A stretch of DNA of 64,000 nucleotides from Paenibacillus lycopersici (GTDB lineage: Bacteria; Bacillota; Bacilli; Paenibacillales; Paenibacillaceae), in assembly GCF_010119935.1 (NCBI RefSeq), contig NZ_CP048209.1, forward strand, positions 1,421,501 to 1,485,500, read 5' to 3'. Each line of letters begins with the position of its first letter. Positions within the stretch are counted from its first letter, which is position 1. The position numbers and the translations under genes were made by a program. The notes below the pieces were generated by a model, which worked only from the letters and a program-made list of their open reading frames with translations, was not told the DNA's origin and searched no databases. This document shows, in pieces, positions 7,559 to 16,157 of this stretch.

Positions 7559-8596
7559 ATGCAGCTGCATGGAAGGCCGTATACGCGCAGGGAGATTGAA
7601 GCGCGCGTCGGGCGGATGGAGCAAATCGGCGGCATTCGCAGAATGACGCTCGCGGAAGGGAACGAGACGGGAACATCCGTCATCGCGGTGACGACGGGGG
7701 CTGGACTGGCTTACGAGGTGACGCCTGACAAGGGACTCGATATCTCGGCGGCTTCGTTCGCCGGCGCGTCTCTGGCGTGGCAGTCCGCCAACGGCGATGC
7801 CCATCCGTCTTATTACGACGATCAGGGAACGGCCTGGCTGCGTACGGCGGCCGGCGGGTTGTTCATGACCTGCGGGCTGATGAACGTCGGCTCGCCGGGC
7901 ACGGTGGACGGCGTCGCGTACGGGCAGCACGGACGCGCGCACCATACGCCGGCGAAGCAGGTCAGCGCGGAGAGCGTCTGGTGCGGCGACGAGCTGGAGC
8001 TTCGCGTGCGCGGCGTGCTCGAAGAAACGTCGATGTTCGGCGGCCATTTGCGCTTGCGGCGCGAAATCCGGAGCCGGGCCGGCGAGAACGCGATCATGAT
8101 CAGCGATACGGTGGAGAACGCCGGATTCCGCGCCTGTCCGCATATGATGCTGTATCACTTCAATTTCGGCTATCCGCTCATGACGGAAGAGACGCGGTTG
8201 ACGTTCCCCGGCGGTCGCGTCGCCGCACGGGAGGCCGAAGTGCCGGTCGACGGCTATGATCGCTGGGAGCCGCCCAATGCGGATTATGCGGAACGCGTCT
8301 ACTATCACGAGCTCCCGCAGACGGCGGATGGCTGGGCCGAGGTGGCCGTGAAGCAGGAGCGTTTTCCGCTTGGCGGAGGACATACGGCGCCTATGGCCGT
8401 GCGGCTGGCCTGGACGACGGACACGCTGCCGCGGCTCGTCCAATGGAAGATGCCGGGGGCGGGCGTACATGCGCTCGGCATCGAACCGGCGAACTGCGGC
8501 GTGGAAGGAATGGCGGTCGAACGGGAACGCGGCACGCTTCGCATGCTGGAGCCCGGCGAGACCGTGCACTACGAATTGAAACTGACGATCGGTTGA
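7559..8596 (+). CDS. DUF4432 aldose 1-epimerase-like protein
   Basis: A 345-residue cytoplasmic protein of the DUF4432 branch of the galactose mutarotase-like beta-sandwich fold. Family-like features are TPDKGLDISAASFAGASLAWQS, YGQHGRAHHTPAKQ (His residues suited to sugar binding) and LYHFNFGYPLM. Members are presumed to interconvert anomers of sugars or sugar acids, but few have been assayed. It opens a locus with DeoR, aldolase, oxidoreductase, kinase and lyxose isomerase genes, which supports a rare-sugar substrate. ATG 7559 follows an AAGGAGAGAG ribosome binding site. Confidence 0.82.
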   Translation: MQLHGRPYTRREIEARVGRMEQIGGIRRMTLAEGNETGTSVIAVTTGAGLAYEVTPDKGLDISAASFAGASLAWQSANGDAHPSYYDDQGTAWLRTAAGGLFMTCGLMNVGSPGTVDGVAYGQHGRAHHTPAKQVSAESVWCGDELELRVRGVLEETSMFGGHLRLRREIRSRAGENAIMISDTVENAGFRACPHMMLYHFNFGYPLMTEETRLTFPGGRVAAREAEVPVDGYDRWEPPNADYAERVYYHELPQTADGWAEVAVKQERFPLGGGHTAPMAVRLAWTTDTLPRLVQWKMPGAGVHALGIEPANCGVEGMAVERERGTLRMLEPGETVHYELKLTIG

Positions 8597-8618
8597 CAGA
8601 AGGCTGGGAGGAGCAAGG

Positions 8619-9419
8619 ATGCGTTTGAACGACAGACAGCAGCAGCTGCTGGTTATGCTGGAACGAAGCGGCGAAGTGAAGGTGGCCGCGCTGAAGGAAA
8701 CGTTCGGCGTGACGGAGATGACGATCAGGCGCGATCTGGAGAAGCTGGAGCTTGCGGGGTACGTGAAACGAACGTTCGGCGGCGCGATCCCGGCGTCGAA
8801 GGACGTGGCCATCGGCGAACGGACGGGCGTCATGACGGAGGAGAAGCAGGCGATCGGCCGTGCGGCGGCCGCGCTTGTGCGGGAGAACGACTCGATCTTC
8901 ATCGACGGAGGGACGACGACGCTCTACGTGGCGCGCCATCTGAAGCCGGGCATGAACGTGACGGTCGTCACGAATGCGCTCAATATCGCCATGGAGCTGT
9001 TGGAGAAACGAATTGCGACGGTAGTGACAGGGGGCATGGCGCTCGAAGCGACGTCGACGCTCGTCGGTCCGGGAACGGTGGAAGCGATCGGCAAGATGGC
9101 GTTCGACCGCGTCTTCCTCGGGGCGACGGGACTGACGGCCAAGCATGGCTTCAGCAATTCCAACATGCACGAAGCCGAAATCAAACGAATGGCGATCGCG
9201 AAGGCTTCGGAGGTCAACGTCGTCATCGATCATACGAAGTTCGGAGCGAAGGAGCTGTTCTCGTTCGCCGATATTGCCGACGTGCATCGTATCATCGCCA
9301 GCCGGCTGCCGGACGGGGAACTGCAAACGGCATGCCAAGAAAGCGGGACAGCACTGCTGATTGCCGATAAAATGTTCGAATCAAACAAATTCATAGACAC
9401 CGGCATAGAAAATCAGTAG
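8619..9419 (+). CDS. DeoR family regulator of the rare-sugar locus
   Basis: A 266-residue protein with the DeoR layout. An N-terminal helix-turn-helix at residues 1-55 (VAALKETFGVTEMTIRRDLEKLE, then the GYVKRTFGGA wing) precedes a sugar-phosphate sensing domain with FIDGGTTTLYVARHL, VTNALNIAMELL and VFLGATGLTAKHG. Such proteins normally repress and are released by a phosphorylated sugar intermediate. It lies between the epimerase-like gene and the aldolase operon. Likely operators sit upstream of 7559 and around 9372-9440, and the latter overlaps the 3' end of this gene. Confidence 0.92.
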   Translation: MRLNDRQQQLLVMLERSGEVKVAALKETFGVTEMTIRRDLEKLELAGYVKRTFGGAIPASKDVAIGERTGVMTEEKQAIGRAAAALVRENDSIFIDGGTTTLYVARHLKPGMNVTVVTNALNIAMELLEKRIATVVTGGMALEATSTLVGPGTVEAIGKMAFDRVFLGATGLTAKHGFSNSNMHEAEIKRMAIAKASEVNVVIDHTKFGAKELFSFADIADVHRIIASRLPDGELQTACQESGTALLIADKMFESNKFIDTGIENQ

Positions 9420-9440
9420 AATGATGTTACAAACGAACAT
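9372..9440 (+). promoter_or_regulatory. Sigma-A promoter with flanking DeoR-type half-sites
   Basis: TAGACA (9394-9399), a 17-base spacer and TAGAAT (9417-9422) form a good promoter whose -10 includes the stop codon of the DeoR gene. It is bracketed by ATGTTCG (9372-9378) upstream and CGAACAT (9434-9440) downstream, an inverted pair, and a TCAAACAAAT stretch lies between. The arrangement suits repression by looping or by cooperative binding. Function is inferred from sequence only. Confidence 0.6.
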
Positions 9441-9470
9441 TATACCATGATTTTCGAGGAGGAAATACGG

Positions 9471-10316
9471 ATGTCTGTTCAACCAAGACTCAACCGGATG
9501 TTCAGCGCGCAGGGAAAATGCTTCGACGTGGCGGTGGACCACGGCTTCTTCAATGAAATTTCGTTCTTGGCCGGGATCGAGAACATGCGGCAGGCCGTGC
9601 AAACGATCGTGGAAGCGAACCCGGATTGCATACAGCTGAGCATCGGCCAAGCCAAGTGGCTGCAGGACGTGCCGGGCAAGAAGAAGCCGGGACTCGTGCT
9701 GCGCACGGACGCGGCGAATATCTATGGCAAGGAGCTGCCGAGCTTTCTGTTCAGCGAGCTGATCGATCGCGCCGTCGAGAAAGCGGTTGCATTCGATGCG
9801 GTAGCCGTCTGCGTCAATTTGCTGCTGCTGCCGAATCAGCCGGAGCTTCATCATCAATGCGTGCGGAATATCTCGCTGCTCAAGAGTGAATGCGAGAAAT
9901 ACGGCATGCCGCTCATGGTGGAGCCGCTCGTCATGCTCCCGAACGAAGCGAAGGGCGGCTATATGGTCGACGGCGACATCGGCAAAATCATGCCGCTCGT
10001 CCGGCAGGGCGTCGAGCTTGGCGCCGATGTGATCAAGGCCGATCCGTGCGACGACGTTGCCGAGTATCATCGCGTCATCGAGGTCGCCTCCGGCATTCCG
10101 GTGCTCGTTCGCGGCGGCGGGCGCGCAAGCGACGAGGAAATCGTCAACCGTACCGCAGAGCTGATGAATCAGGGCGCTTCCGGCATCGTCTACGGCCGTA
10201 ACGTCATTCAGCACCCGAATCCGGCCGGCATGACGAACGCGCTGATGGCGATCGTTCATCAAGGCGCGTCGGCCGAGCGGGCGCTGGCGATTCTGAGCGG
10301 CAGGGAGGTCGGCTGA
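9471..10316 (+). CDS. DhnA/LsrF-type class I aldolase
   Basis: A 281-residue TIM-barrel aldolase. Signatures are VAVDHGFF near the N-terminus, ADVIKADPCDD with Lys189 as the likely Schiff-base lysine, VLVRGGGRASDEEIV for phosphate binding, and GRNVIQHPNPAG at the C-terminus. Family members include class I fructose-bisphosphate aldolase and LsrF, so the substrate is probably a phosphorylated ketose. An in-frame ATG at 9447 would swallow the ribosome binding site GAGGAGGAAA, so ATG 9471 is chosen. The next gene starts two bases after its stop. Confidence 0.88.
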   Translation: MSVQPRLNRMFSAQGKCFDVAVDHGFFNEISFLAGIENMRQAVQTIVEANPDCIQLSIGQAKWLQDVPGKKKPGLVLRTDAANIYGKELPSFLFSELIDRAVEKAVAFDAVAVCVNLLLLPNQPELHHQCVRNISLLKSECEKYGMPLMVEPLVMLPNEAKGGYMVDGDIGKIMPLVRQGVELGADVIKADPCDDVAEYHRVIEVASGIPVLVRGGGRASDEEIVNRTAELMNQGASGIVYGRNVIQHPNPAGMTNALMAIVHQGASAERALAILSGREVG

Positions 10317-10317
10317 G

Positions 10318-11478
10318 ATGAGCAGGCGGACAATCGGTTTCGGCGTGATCGGCTGCGGCTTGATGGGCAAGGAATTCGCCAGCGCGGCCGCCAGATGGCT
10401 GCATCTCGAGGGCGTCGATTTCGAGCCGCGCATCGTTGCGGTCTGCGACGCGAATCCGGCGGCGACGGAATGGTTCCGGCGCCAGGTGCCGAGCGTGGAA
10501 CGGACTTACGACGACTACAGGGAGCTGCTTGCGGACAGCGGCGTCGATGCGGTCTACTGCGCGGTACCGCATCACCTGCATGCGCAAATCTACGTCGACA
10601 TCATCGAGGCCGGCAAGCATCTGCTCGGCGAGAAGCCGTTCGGCGTCGACGCCGAGGCGAACGCGCGCATCAATGCCGCCCTCGAAGCGAATCCCGGCGT
10701 CATCGTTCGCTGCTCCTCGGAATTTCCTTTCTACCCGGGAGCGCATCAAATCGCGCAATGGGTGCAGGAAGGCAAATTCGGCCGGATCATCGAGGCGGAG
10801 GCGGGCTTCTGGCACTCGAGCGACCTGGATCCGAACAAGCCGATCAATTGGAAGCGGCGCGTCGCGACGAACGGCGAGTACGGCTGCATGGGCGATCTCG
10901 GCATGCATGTGCTGCATCTGCCGCTGCGTTTCGGCTGGAAGCCAAGCAGCGTAAGGGCGCTGCTGAGCAAGATCGTCCCGGAACGTCCGGACGGAAGCGG
11001 TGCGATGGTGCCGTGCGAGACGTGGGATAATGCGATCTTGGCATGCGACGTCCGGACGGCCGATCAGCAGTTCCCGCTGATGCTGTCCACGAAACGGATC
11101 GCGCCGGGACATGCGAATACGTGGTTTATCCGTATCCAGGGGACGGCGCTGTCGGCGGAGTTCAGCACCAAGAATCCGAAGCAGGTATCGTCGCTTCCGT
11201 ACGCGCCGGGCGGGCAGCAAGCCTGGCATACGGTGGATGCCCCGTATAAATCGGCGTATGCGACCATTACCGGCGGAATCTTCGAATTCGGCTTCTCGGA
11301 TTCGATCCTGCAAATGTGGGCGGCATTCTGCGACGAGCTGGCAAACGGCGCGGACGGCATGAGGCAGCCGTTCCGCTGCGCAACGCCGGAAGAAGCGCGC
11401 GGCAGCCATCGCGTCTTCACGGCCGCGCTGGAATCGGAGCGCACCGGCGCGACCGTACCGATCGATTGGAGGGAATAG
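10318..11478 (+). CDS. Gfo/Idh/MocA family oxidoreductase
   Basis: A 386-residue NAD(P)-dependent sugar dehydrogenase of two domains. The Rossmann fold begins VIGCGLMGKEFA, and the EKPFG motif (GKHLLGEKPFGVDAEAN) supplies the catalytic Lys. The C-terminal alpha/beta domain contains GEYGCMGDLGMHVLHLPLRFG, where the family has substrate-binding Asp/His residues. Such enzymes oxidise or epimerise polyols, aldoses or inositols. It is tightly packed between the aldolase (two-base offset) and the kinase (one-base gap), so it is surely one transcript. The exact substrate is not deducible. Confidence 0.9.
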   Translation: MSRRTIGFGVIGCGLMGKEFASAAARWLHLEGVDFEPRIVAVCDANPAATEWFRRQVPSVERTYDDYRELLADSGVDAVYCAVPHHLHAQIYVDIIEAGKHLLGEKPFGVDAEANARINAALEANPGVIVRCSSEFPFYPGAHQIAQWVQEGKFGRIIEAEAGFWHSSDLDPNKPINWKRRVATNGEYGCMGDLGMHVLHLPLRFGWKPSSVRALLSKIVPERPDGSGAMVPCETWDNAILACDVRTADQQFPLMLSTKRIAPGHANTWFIRIQGTALSAEFSTKNPKQVSSLPYAPGGQQAWHTVDAPYKSAYATITGGIFEFGFSDSILQMWAAFCDELANGADGMRQPFRCATPEEARGSHRVFTAALESERTGATVPIDWRE

Positions 11479-11479
11479 C

Positions 11480-12706
11480 TTGGATGCAGCGCGTACGCGG
11501 GCGGAAGTCGTCGTTGCCGGCCATATTTGCCTGGACGTCATTCCGACAATGCACGAACTGAAAGCAGGCATGGGATCGCTGCTCGTTCCCGGCAAGCTCG
11601 TCGATATCGGCGCGGCGCGGGTCGCGACGGGCGGCGCGGTCTCCAATACGGGGCTGGCGCTGCACCGTCTCGGACTCCGTACGAAGCTGATGGGGAAGAT
11701 CGGCGACGATTTGTTCGGCCGCGCGATCGGCGACGTGCTGCGCGGTTACGGGCAGGCGCTGGCGGACGGCATGATCGTGGCGGCGGGCGAGTATACTTCG
11801 TATACGATCGTCATTAATCCGCCGAACGTCGACCGGATCTTCCTGCACTGCACCGGCGCGAACGATACGTTCGCGGCGGACGATCTGCAGGACGCCGCGC
11901 TTGAAGGCGCGCGGTTGTTTCACTTCGGCTACCCGCCGCTCATGCGCCGCATGTACGAGAACGGCGGCGGCGAGCTCGCGGCGCTGCTGTCCCGGGCGAA
12001 GGCGAAAGGGCTGACGGTGTCGCTCGACGCGGCCAAGCCGGACCCGTCGTCGCCGGCGGGCGAAGCGGATTGGCGGACGATTCTCATGAAAGCGCTCCCG
12101 CATGTCGATGTGTTCCTGCCGAGCTTCGAGGAAATTCTATACATGCTGCGGCGGGGGGCGTACGAGGCGCTGGCGGCCGAGCATGGCAGCGATCTGCTGC
12201 CGTTCGCGGACGGAGCGCTGCTGCGGGAGCTGGCCGACGAGCTGCTGGCGTTCGGCGCCGCGATCGTCGTGCTCAAGCTCGGCGAGCACGGGCTCTATCT
12301 GCGCACGACGGCCGACGCCGCCAGACTGTCCGCGGCCGCAATGGGCGCGGGGGCGGTCGGTTCGACGAAGGCGTGGCTGGGCCGCGAGCTGCTTGCACCG
12401 AGCTATGCCGTGGAGGTCGCGGGCACGACGGGCGCCGGCGACTGTACGATCGCGGGCTTCCTGGCCGGCCTGCTCAAGGGCTTGAGTCCGGAAGCGTCGC
12501 TGCATAGCGCGACAGCCGTCGGCGCCTGCAACGTCGAGCAAGCGGATGCGACGAGCGGCGTGCCTTCGTGGGAGGCGGTGCAGGCGCGAATGGCGGCGGG
12601 ATGGAGCCGGCGAGGCGTCAGGCTGGCTTTGCCCGGCTGGCGCGAAGGAAGCGATGGCACGCGGTTTGGACCGGATGATCCCCGCAGCGGCAGCGGCGGG
12701 GAGTAA
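11480..12706 (+). CDS. PfkB family carbohydrate kinase
   Basis: A 408-residue ribokinase-fold kinase. It has the N-terminal [12 protein letters not shown] strand, [15 protein letters not shown] (first PfkB signature region) and the second signature [18 protein letters not shown] with catalytic base Asp321. It is longer than the usual 300-340 residues, with an insertion around [13 protein letters not shown] and a basic C-terminal tail. The start is TTG 11480 behind GGAGGGAA. With a D-lyxose isomerase and a class I aldolase in the operon, phosphorylation of a ketose such as D-xylulose is a reasonable inference. Confidence 0.85.
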   Translation: MDAARTRAEVVVAGHICLDVIPTMHELKAGMGSLLVPGKLVDIGAARVATGGAVSNTGLALHRLGLRTKLMGKIGDDLFGRAIGDVLRGYGQALADGMIVAAGEYTSYTIVINPPNVDRIFLHCTGANDTFAADDLQDAALEGARLFHFGYPPLMRRMYENGGGELAALLSRAKAKGLTVSLDAAKPDPSSPAGEADWRTILMKALPHVDVFLPSFEEILYMLRRGAYEALAAEHGSDLLPFADGALLRELADELLAFGAAIVVLKLGEHGLYLRTTADAARLSAAAMGAGAVGSTKAWLGRELLAPSYAVEVAGTTGAGDCTIAGFLAGLLKGLSPEASLHSATAVGACNVEQADATSGVPSWEAVQARMAAGWSRRGVRLALPGWREGSDGTRFGPDDPRSGSGGE

Positions 12707-12911
12707 CCTGTAGCAACAGGCAGCAGTAGATAGCAACGGATAGCGGCGGGGCGATGAGCGGCGGGACGGTGTCCTGTAGGAAACGGCGGCCGGTAGAATA
12801 GAATTGATAGTCCCCCGTATCCGAGAACGGTTACGCCAGCGTGCAGGCCTGCGACTAGAACCATCCGTAATGCGAAACGTGATGAGAATCGTTATAGAGG
12901 AGGGCATGATC

Positions 12912-13457
12912 ATGAGACGAAGCGAAGTGAGGGCCGCGCAGAAAAGGGCGGCGGCGATGTTCGATCAGATCGGCATCGCGCTGACGCCGGAGGAGCGCAG
13001 CAATATCGAGGTTGCCGGCTTCGGACTCGGCAATTTGGACAGCCAAGGCTTGGAGCTTGTGACGTACATCAACAACGACCGCTATTGCGCCAAGGAGCTG
13101 GTCCTGTTCCCGGGCCAAACATGCCCGGAGCATCTGCATCCCCCGGTCGGCGACGATCCCGGCAAGACGGAAACGTTCCGCTGCCGCTTCGGTATCGTCT
13201 ACCTCTATGTCGAAGGCGAGAACGCCGGCACGATTCAAGCCGAGGTGCCGGCCGGAAGCGAGGCGTACTATACGGTTTTCAATGAAGTCGTGCTCCATCC
13301 GGGTCAGCAGTATACGATTCCGCCGGGCACCAAGCACTGGTTCCAGGCCGGGGAGAAGGGCGCGATCGTCTCGGAATTTTCGAGCACGAGCCGCGACGAA
13401 TTCGATATTTTCACGGATCCGAACATTAAGCGGATGCCGGTGATCGAAGAGGATTAA
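12912..13457 (+). CDS. D-lyxose ketol-isomerase
   Basis: A 181-residue cupin of the D-lyxose isomerase family (EC 5.3.1.15), which interconverts D-lyxose and D-xylulose, or D-mannose and D-fructose. The metal site is visible as QTCPEHLHPP (His pair), followed by Glu in the KTETFRCRFG strand and His in PPGTKHWFQAG. An in-frame ATG 108 bases upstream lacks a ribosome binding site. ATG 12912 has AGAGGAGGG (12896-12904) seven bases before it. A 205-base gap separates it from the kinase, so it may have extra regulation. It is the last gene of the sugar operon. Confidence 0.88.
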   Translation: MRRSEVRAAQKRAAAMFDQIGIALTPEERSNIEVAGFGLGNLDSQGLELVTYINNDRYCAKELVLFPGQTCPEHLHPPVGDDPGKTETFRCRFGIVYLYVEGENAGTIQAEVPAGSEAYYTVFNEVVLHPGQQYTIPPGTKHWFQAGEKGAIVSEFSSTSRDEFDIFTDPNIKRMPVIEED

Positions 13458-13500
13458 AGGCCGGAGGGGATGGCCGGACGGTCGAGGCGGCCTGCGGGTG

Positions 13501-13696
13501 AACTGGCTTGCGGGCAGAACTGGTATGCGTGAGCTGACATGCGGTTGAACTGGCGTGCAGGCAGAACTGGCGTGCAGGCAGAACTGGCGTGCAGGCAGAA
13601 CTGGTATGCGAGCTGAACTGCAATGCGAGCTGAACCGGCTTGAAGGCAGAACTGGTATGCGGGCTGAGCTGACGTGCGGTCTGAACTGGCGTGCGG
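13501..13696. repeat. 17-bp tandem repeat array
   Basis: About eleven head-to-tail units of AACTGGCGTGCAGGCAG, three of them identical at 13548-13598 and the others 1-5 bases different. One irregular 30-base unit lies at 13518-13547. It sits between the lyxose isomerase gene and a convergent methyltransferase gene. Several frames are open by periodicity alone. There are no spacers of CRISPR type. Confidence 0.85.
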
Positions 13697-13749
13697 AACC
13701 GGCATTCAGGCCGGAGGGGCACCGGCGGCAGGCCCGGCCCGGACGCGAA

Positions 13750-13782
13750 GAAACCGGTATTCCGTTCGGGACTGCCGGTTTC
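13750..13782. terminator. Hairpin between convergent genes
   Basis: GAAACCGG (13750-13757) pairs with CCGGTTTC (13775-13782), with a 3x3 internal loop and an inner TCC/GGA stem. It lies between the plus-strand sugar operon and the minus-strand methyltransferase gene and could end transcription from both sides. There is no long T run. Confidence 0.45.
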
Positions 13783-13820
13783 CGGTTTCTCACAGCGCTA
13801 TAACTGACGTTCCGCCAGCT

Positions 13821-14558
13821 TCACAGGGGAGCCAGAATTGCCGCCTGCCGCTTGCCGATTTTCAGCTTCTCCAGGCGCTTGTAGGCAGGATGGGCGATGG
13901 CCTGCTTCTTGTCCGCTACGACCACGACGACCGATCCCGCGCGCACGACGCCGAGCAAATGATTCAGCAGGCTGTCCAATGGATCCGCATCTTCCGAGGA
14001 CCACGTCACCACGTTGCCGTAAGGGACGTCCGTCATGACGATATCGGCGGCTTGTCCGCCGGCGTTCCAATAATCGGCCCGCTCCCCGGTCGCGTCCGCT
14101 TGGAAACAGACGGTCTCGATGCGCGAGTTCCGCCGTGCGATCCGTTCCTGCAGGCGTTCCGCGCTTTCGATCGCTTCCTTGTGCGAGGTTTTGCCGAACG
14201 CTGCGTACAGGGCCGTCAATTGCGCCAGCCGCTCGGCGATTCCTTCGGGATTCGCCATGGCCAGGTTGCGCTTGGCGAGCTCGACCGCCTTGCCGTCGAT
14301 ATCCGAGCCGACGAGGCGGCCGATGCCTTGCCCGTGCAGCAGCCCGAGCGTCGTCAGGAGATAGGCGCCGCCGCAGCAAGGGTCGTAGATTGTGATCGGC
14401 TGCTCGCCGCGTTCCGGCGGCAGGTACGATTTTGCGCGAAGATAGAGCTCGCTGGCCAATCGGACAGGGAACGCGGTCGTCCCGCCCGCGTTCAACAATA
14501 CCCTGCCGCTGGAGAAATCCTCATAATTATGCCGGACTTGTTCATAGACGTATTCCAT
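13821..14558 (-). CDS. AviRa-like RNA methyltransferase
   Basis: A 245-residue SAM-dependent methyltransferase. It has the AviRa-type N-terminus (RHNYEDFSSGRVLLNAGG, then TTAFPVRLASELYLRAK), motif I DPCCGGAYLLTTLGLLHG, acidic GSDIDGKAVELAKRNL, and the catalytic-region motif TDVPYGNVVTW. AviRa from the avilamycin producer methylates a guanine of 23S rRNA and gives resistance to orthosomycins. Resemblance was judged from remembered motifs, so target and resistance are inferences. A longer in-frame start exists at 14696, but ATG 14558 has AGAAAGGAA upstream and begins at the conserved region. The gene is single and opposite in strand to both neighbours. Confidence 0.75.
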   Translation of the reverse strand: MEYVYEQVRHNYEDFSSGRVLLNAGGTTAFPVRLASELYLRAKSYLPPERGEQPITIYDPCCGGAYLLTTLGLLHGQGIGRLVGSDIDGKAVELAKRNLAMANPEGIAERLAQLTALYAAFGKTSHKEAIESAERLQERIARRNSRIETVCFQADATGERADYWNAGGQAADIVMTDVPYGNVVTWSSEDADPLDSLLNHLLGVVRAGSVVVVVADKKQAIAHPAYKRLEKLKIGKRQAAILAPL

Positions 14559-14741
14559 GCGGTGTTCCTTTCTGAAATCAAATTCGCGGGGATCGGCTGC
14601 ATGACAAGGGCGAATCGCCATGATGCGCCTTGCAGGCCAAGCAGCGCTGTCCGGCGAATGATGTACTACGAGCATCATACCACACGAACGATTCATGGAT
14701 GAAAGCCCTTATTCATTCCCGTTCCTAAAGGAGAGCTACCC

Positions 14742-16157
14742 ATGCTTGATGCAGCAGTCGCCGACAAGCTGCGCGCTATCGTCGGCGCCCAATGGTTCAA
14801 AGACGATCCGGAATCGCTCGTCACCCACTCCTACGACGGCACCCCGATGCTGCAATCGCTGCCGGACGGCGTCATTTATCCGGAGAATACGGCTCAAATC
14901 GCCGCGATTATCAACGTGCTGCGCGAGCATCGGATTCCCGTCGTCAGCCGAGGTTCCGGCACGAATTTATGCGGCGGGACGGTTCCCGTCCAAGGCGGCA
15001 TCGTCATGGTCATGCACCGGATGAACCGCATACTCGAAGTCGATCTGGAGAATTTGACGGCGACCGTGCAGCCCGGCTTGAACACGAAGGCGTTCATTAC
15101 CCATGTGGAGAGTCTTGGCCTGTTCTACCCGCCGGACCCGAGCAGCATGGCGATCTCGACGATCGGCGGCAATATCGCCGAATGCTCCGGCGGCTTGCGG
15201 GGCTTGAAATACGGCACGACGAAGGATTACGTCATCGGCCTCGAAGCGGTGCTCGCCAGCGGCGAGATCATCCGCACGGGCGGGAAGCTGATGAAGGACG
15301 TCGCGGGCTACGACCTAACGAAGCTGCTCGTCGGCTCGGAAGGGACGCTCGCCGTCATTACGGAAGCGACGCTCAAGCTGATCCCGCCGCCGAAGACGAA
15401 GAAGACGATGCTGGCGATGTACAAGGACCTCTACGGCGCCGCCCGCACGGTGTCCAAAATCATCGAGAACCGCATCATTCCGGCGACGCTCGAATTTCTG
15501 GACAATCCGACGATCCGCGTCGTGGATGATTTTGCGAAGCTGGGGCTGCCGCTCGATATGGAGGCGATCCTGCTGATCGAGCAGGACGGCGACGCCGAAG
15601 CGGTGGAGCGCGACATTGCGCGCATCGCGGACATTTGCCGCAGCGAGCAGGCGGAGCGCGTCAGCATCGCCGCGGACGAGGCGGAGGCGCTGAAGCTGCT
15701 GACGGCGCGGCGGAGCGCATTCACGGCGCTGGCGCGGCTGCGGCCGACGACGATTCTGGAGGATGCCACCGTGCCCCGTTCCAAAATCGCCGATATGGTG
15801 CTGGCGATCAACGAGATCGCCAAGCGCCATAATGTGACGATCTGCACGTTCGGCCACGCCGGCGACGGCAACCTGCATCCGACCGCGACGACGGATGCCC
15901 GCGACGCGGACGAAATCCATCGCGTCGAGGAAGCGTTCGCGGAGATTTTCGAAGCGGCGATCGCGCTTGGCGGCACGATTACCGGCGAGCACGGCGTCGG
16001 GCTCGTGAAGGCGCCGTTCCTGGAATGGAAGGTCGGCGCGGCGGGCATCGACGTGATGCGGGCGATCAAGCGATCGTTCGACCCGGACAATCTCCTGAAT
16101 CCGGGCAAAATGTTCGCCAAATCGGCGCGCAAAAGGGTGGTGCTGCAGCGTGGCTAA
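14742..16157 (+). CDS. glcD: Glycolate oxidase subunit GlcD (FAD-binding)
   Basis: A 471-residue flavoprotein of the vanillyl-alcohol oxidase fold. The FAD-binding half shows PVVSRGSGTNLCGGTVP and DPSSMAISTIGGNIAECSGG, plus KYGTTKDYVIGLEAVLASG. The C-terminal FAD-linked oxidase half has the HAGDGNLHPT motif and ends with EHGVGLVK and FDPDNLLNPGKMF. It oxidises glycolate or a similar 2-hydroxyacid to the 2-oxoacid, passing electrons to the Fe-S subunit encoded next. It overlaps glcF by eight bases. The ATG follows AAAGGAGAG. D-lactate is an alternative substrate. Confidence 0.92.
   Translation: MLDAAVADKLRAIVGAQWFKDDPESLVTHSYDGTPMLQSLPDGVIYPENTAQIAAIINVLREHRIPVVSRGSGTNLCGGTVPVQGGIVMVMHRMNRILEVDLENLTATVQPGLNTKAFITHVESLGLFYPPDPSSMAISTIGGNIAECSGGLRGLKYGTTKDYVIGLEAVLASGEIIRTGGKLMKDVAGYDLTKLLVGSEGTLAVITEATLKLIPPPKTKKTMLAMYKDLYGAARTVSKIIENRIIPATLEFLDNPTIRVVDDFAKLGLPLDMEAILLIEQDGDAEAVERDIARIADICRSEQAERVSIAADEAEALKLLTARRSAFTALARLRPTTILEDATVPRSKIADMVLAINEIAKRHNVTICTFGHAGDGNLHPTATTDARDADEIHRVEEAFAEIFEAAIALGGTITGEHGVGLVKAPFLEWKVGAAGIDVMRAIKRSFDPDNLLNPGKMFAKSARKRVVLQRG

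Noticed and set aside
13501..13696. 17-bp array as a possible CRISPR
   Set aside because: Units are contiguous without spacers and too short, and no cas genes lie nearby.
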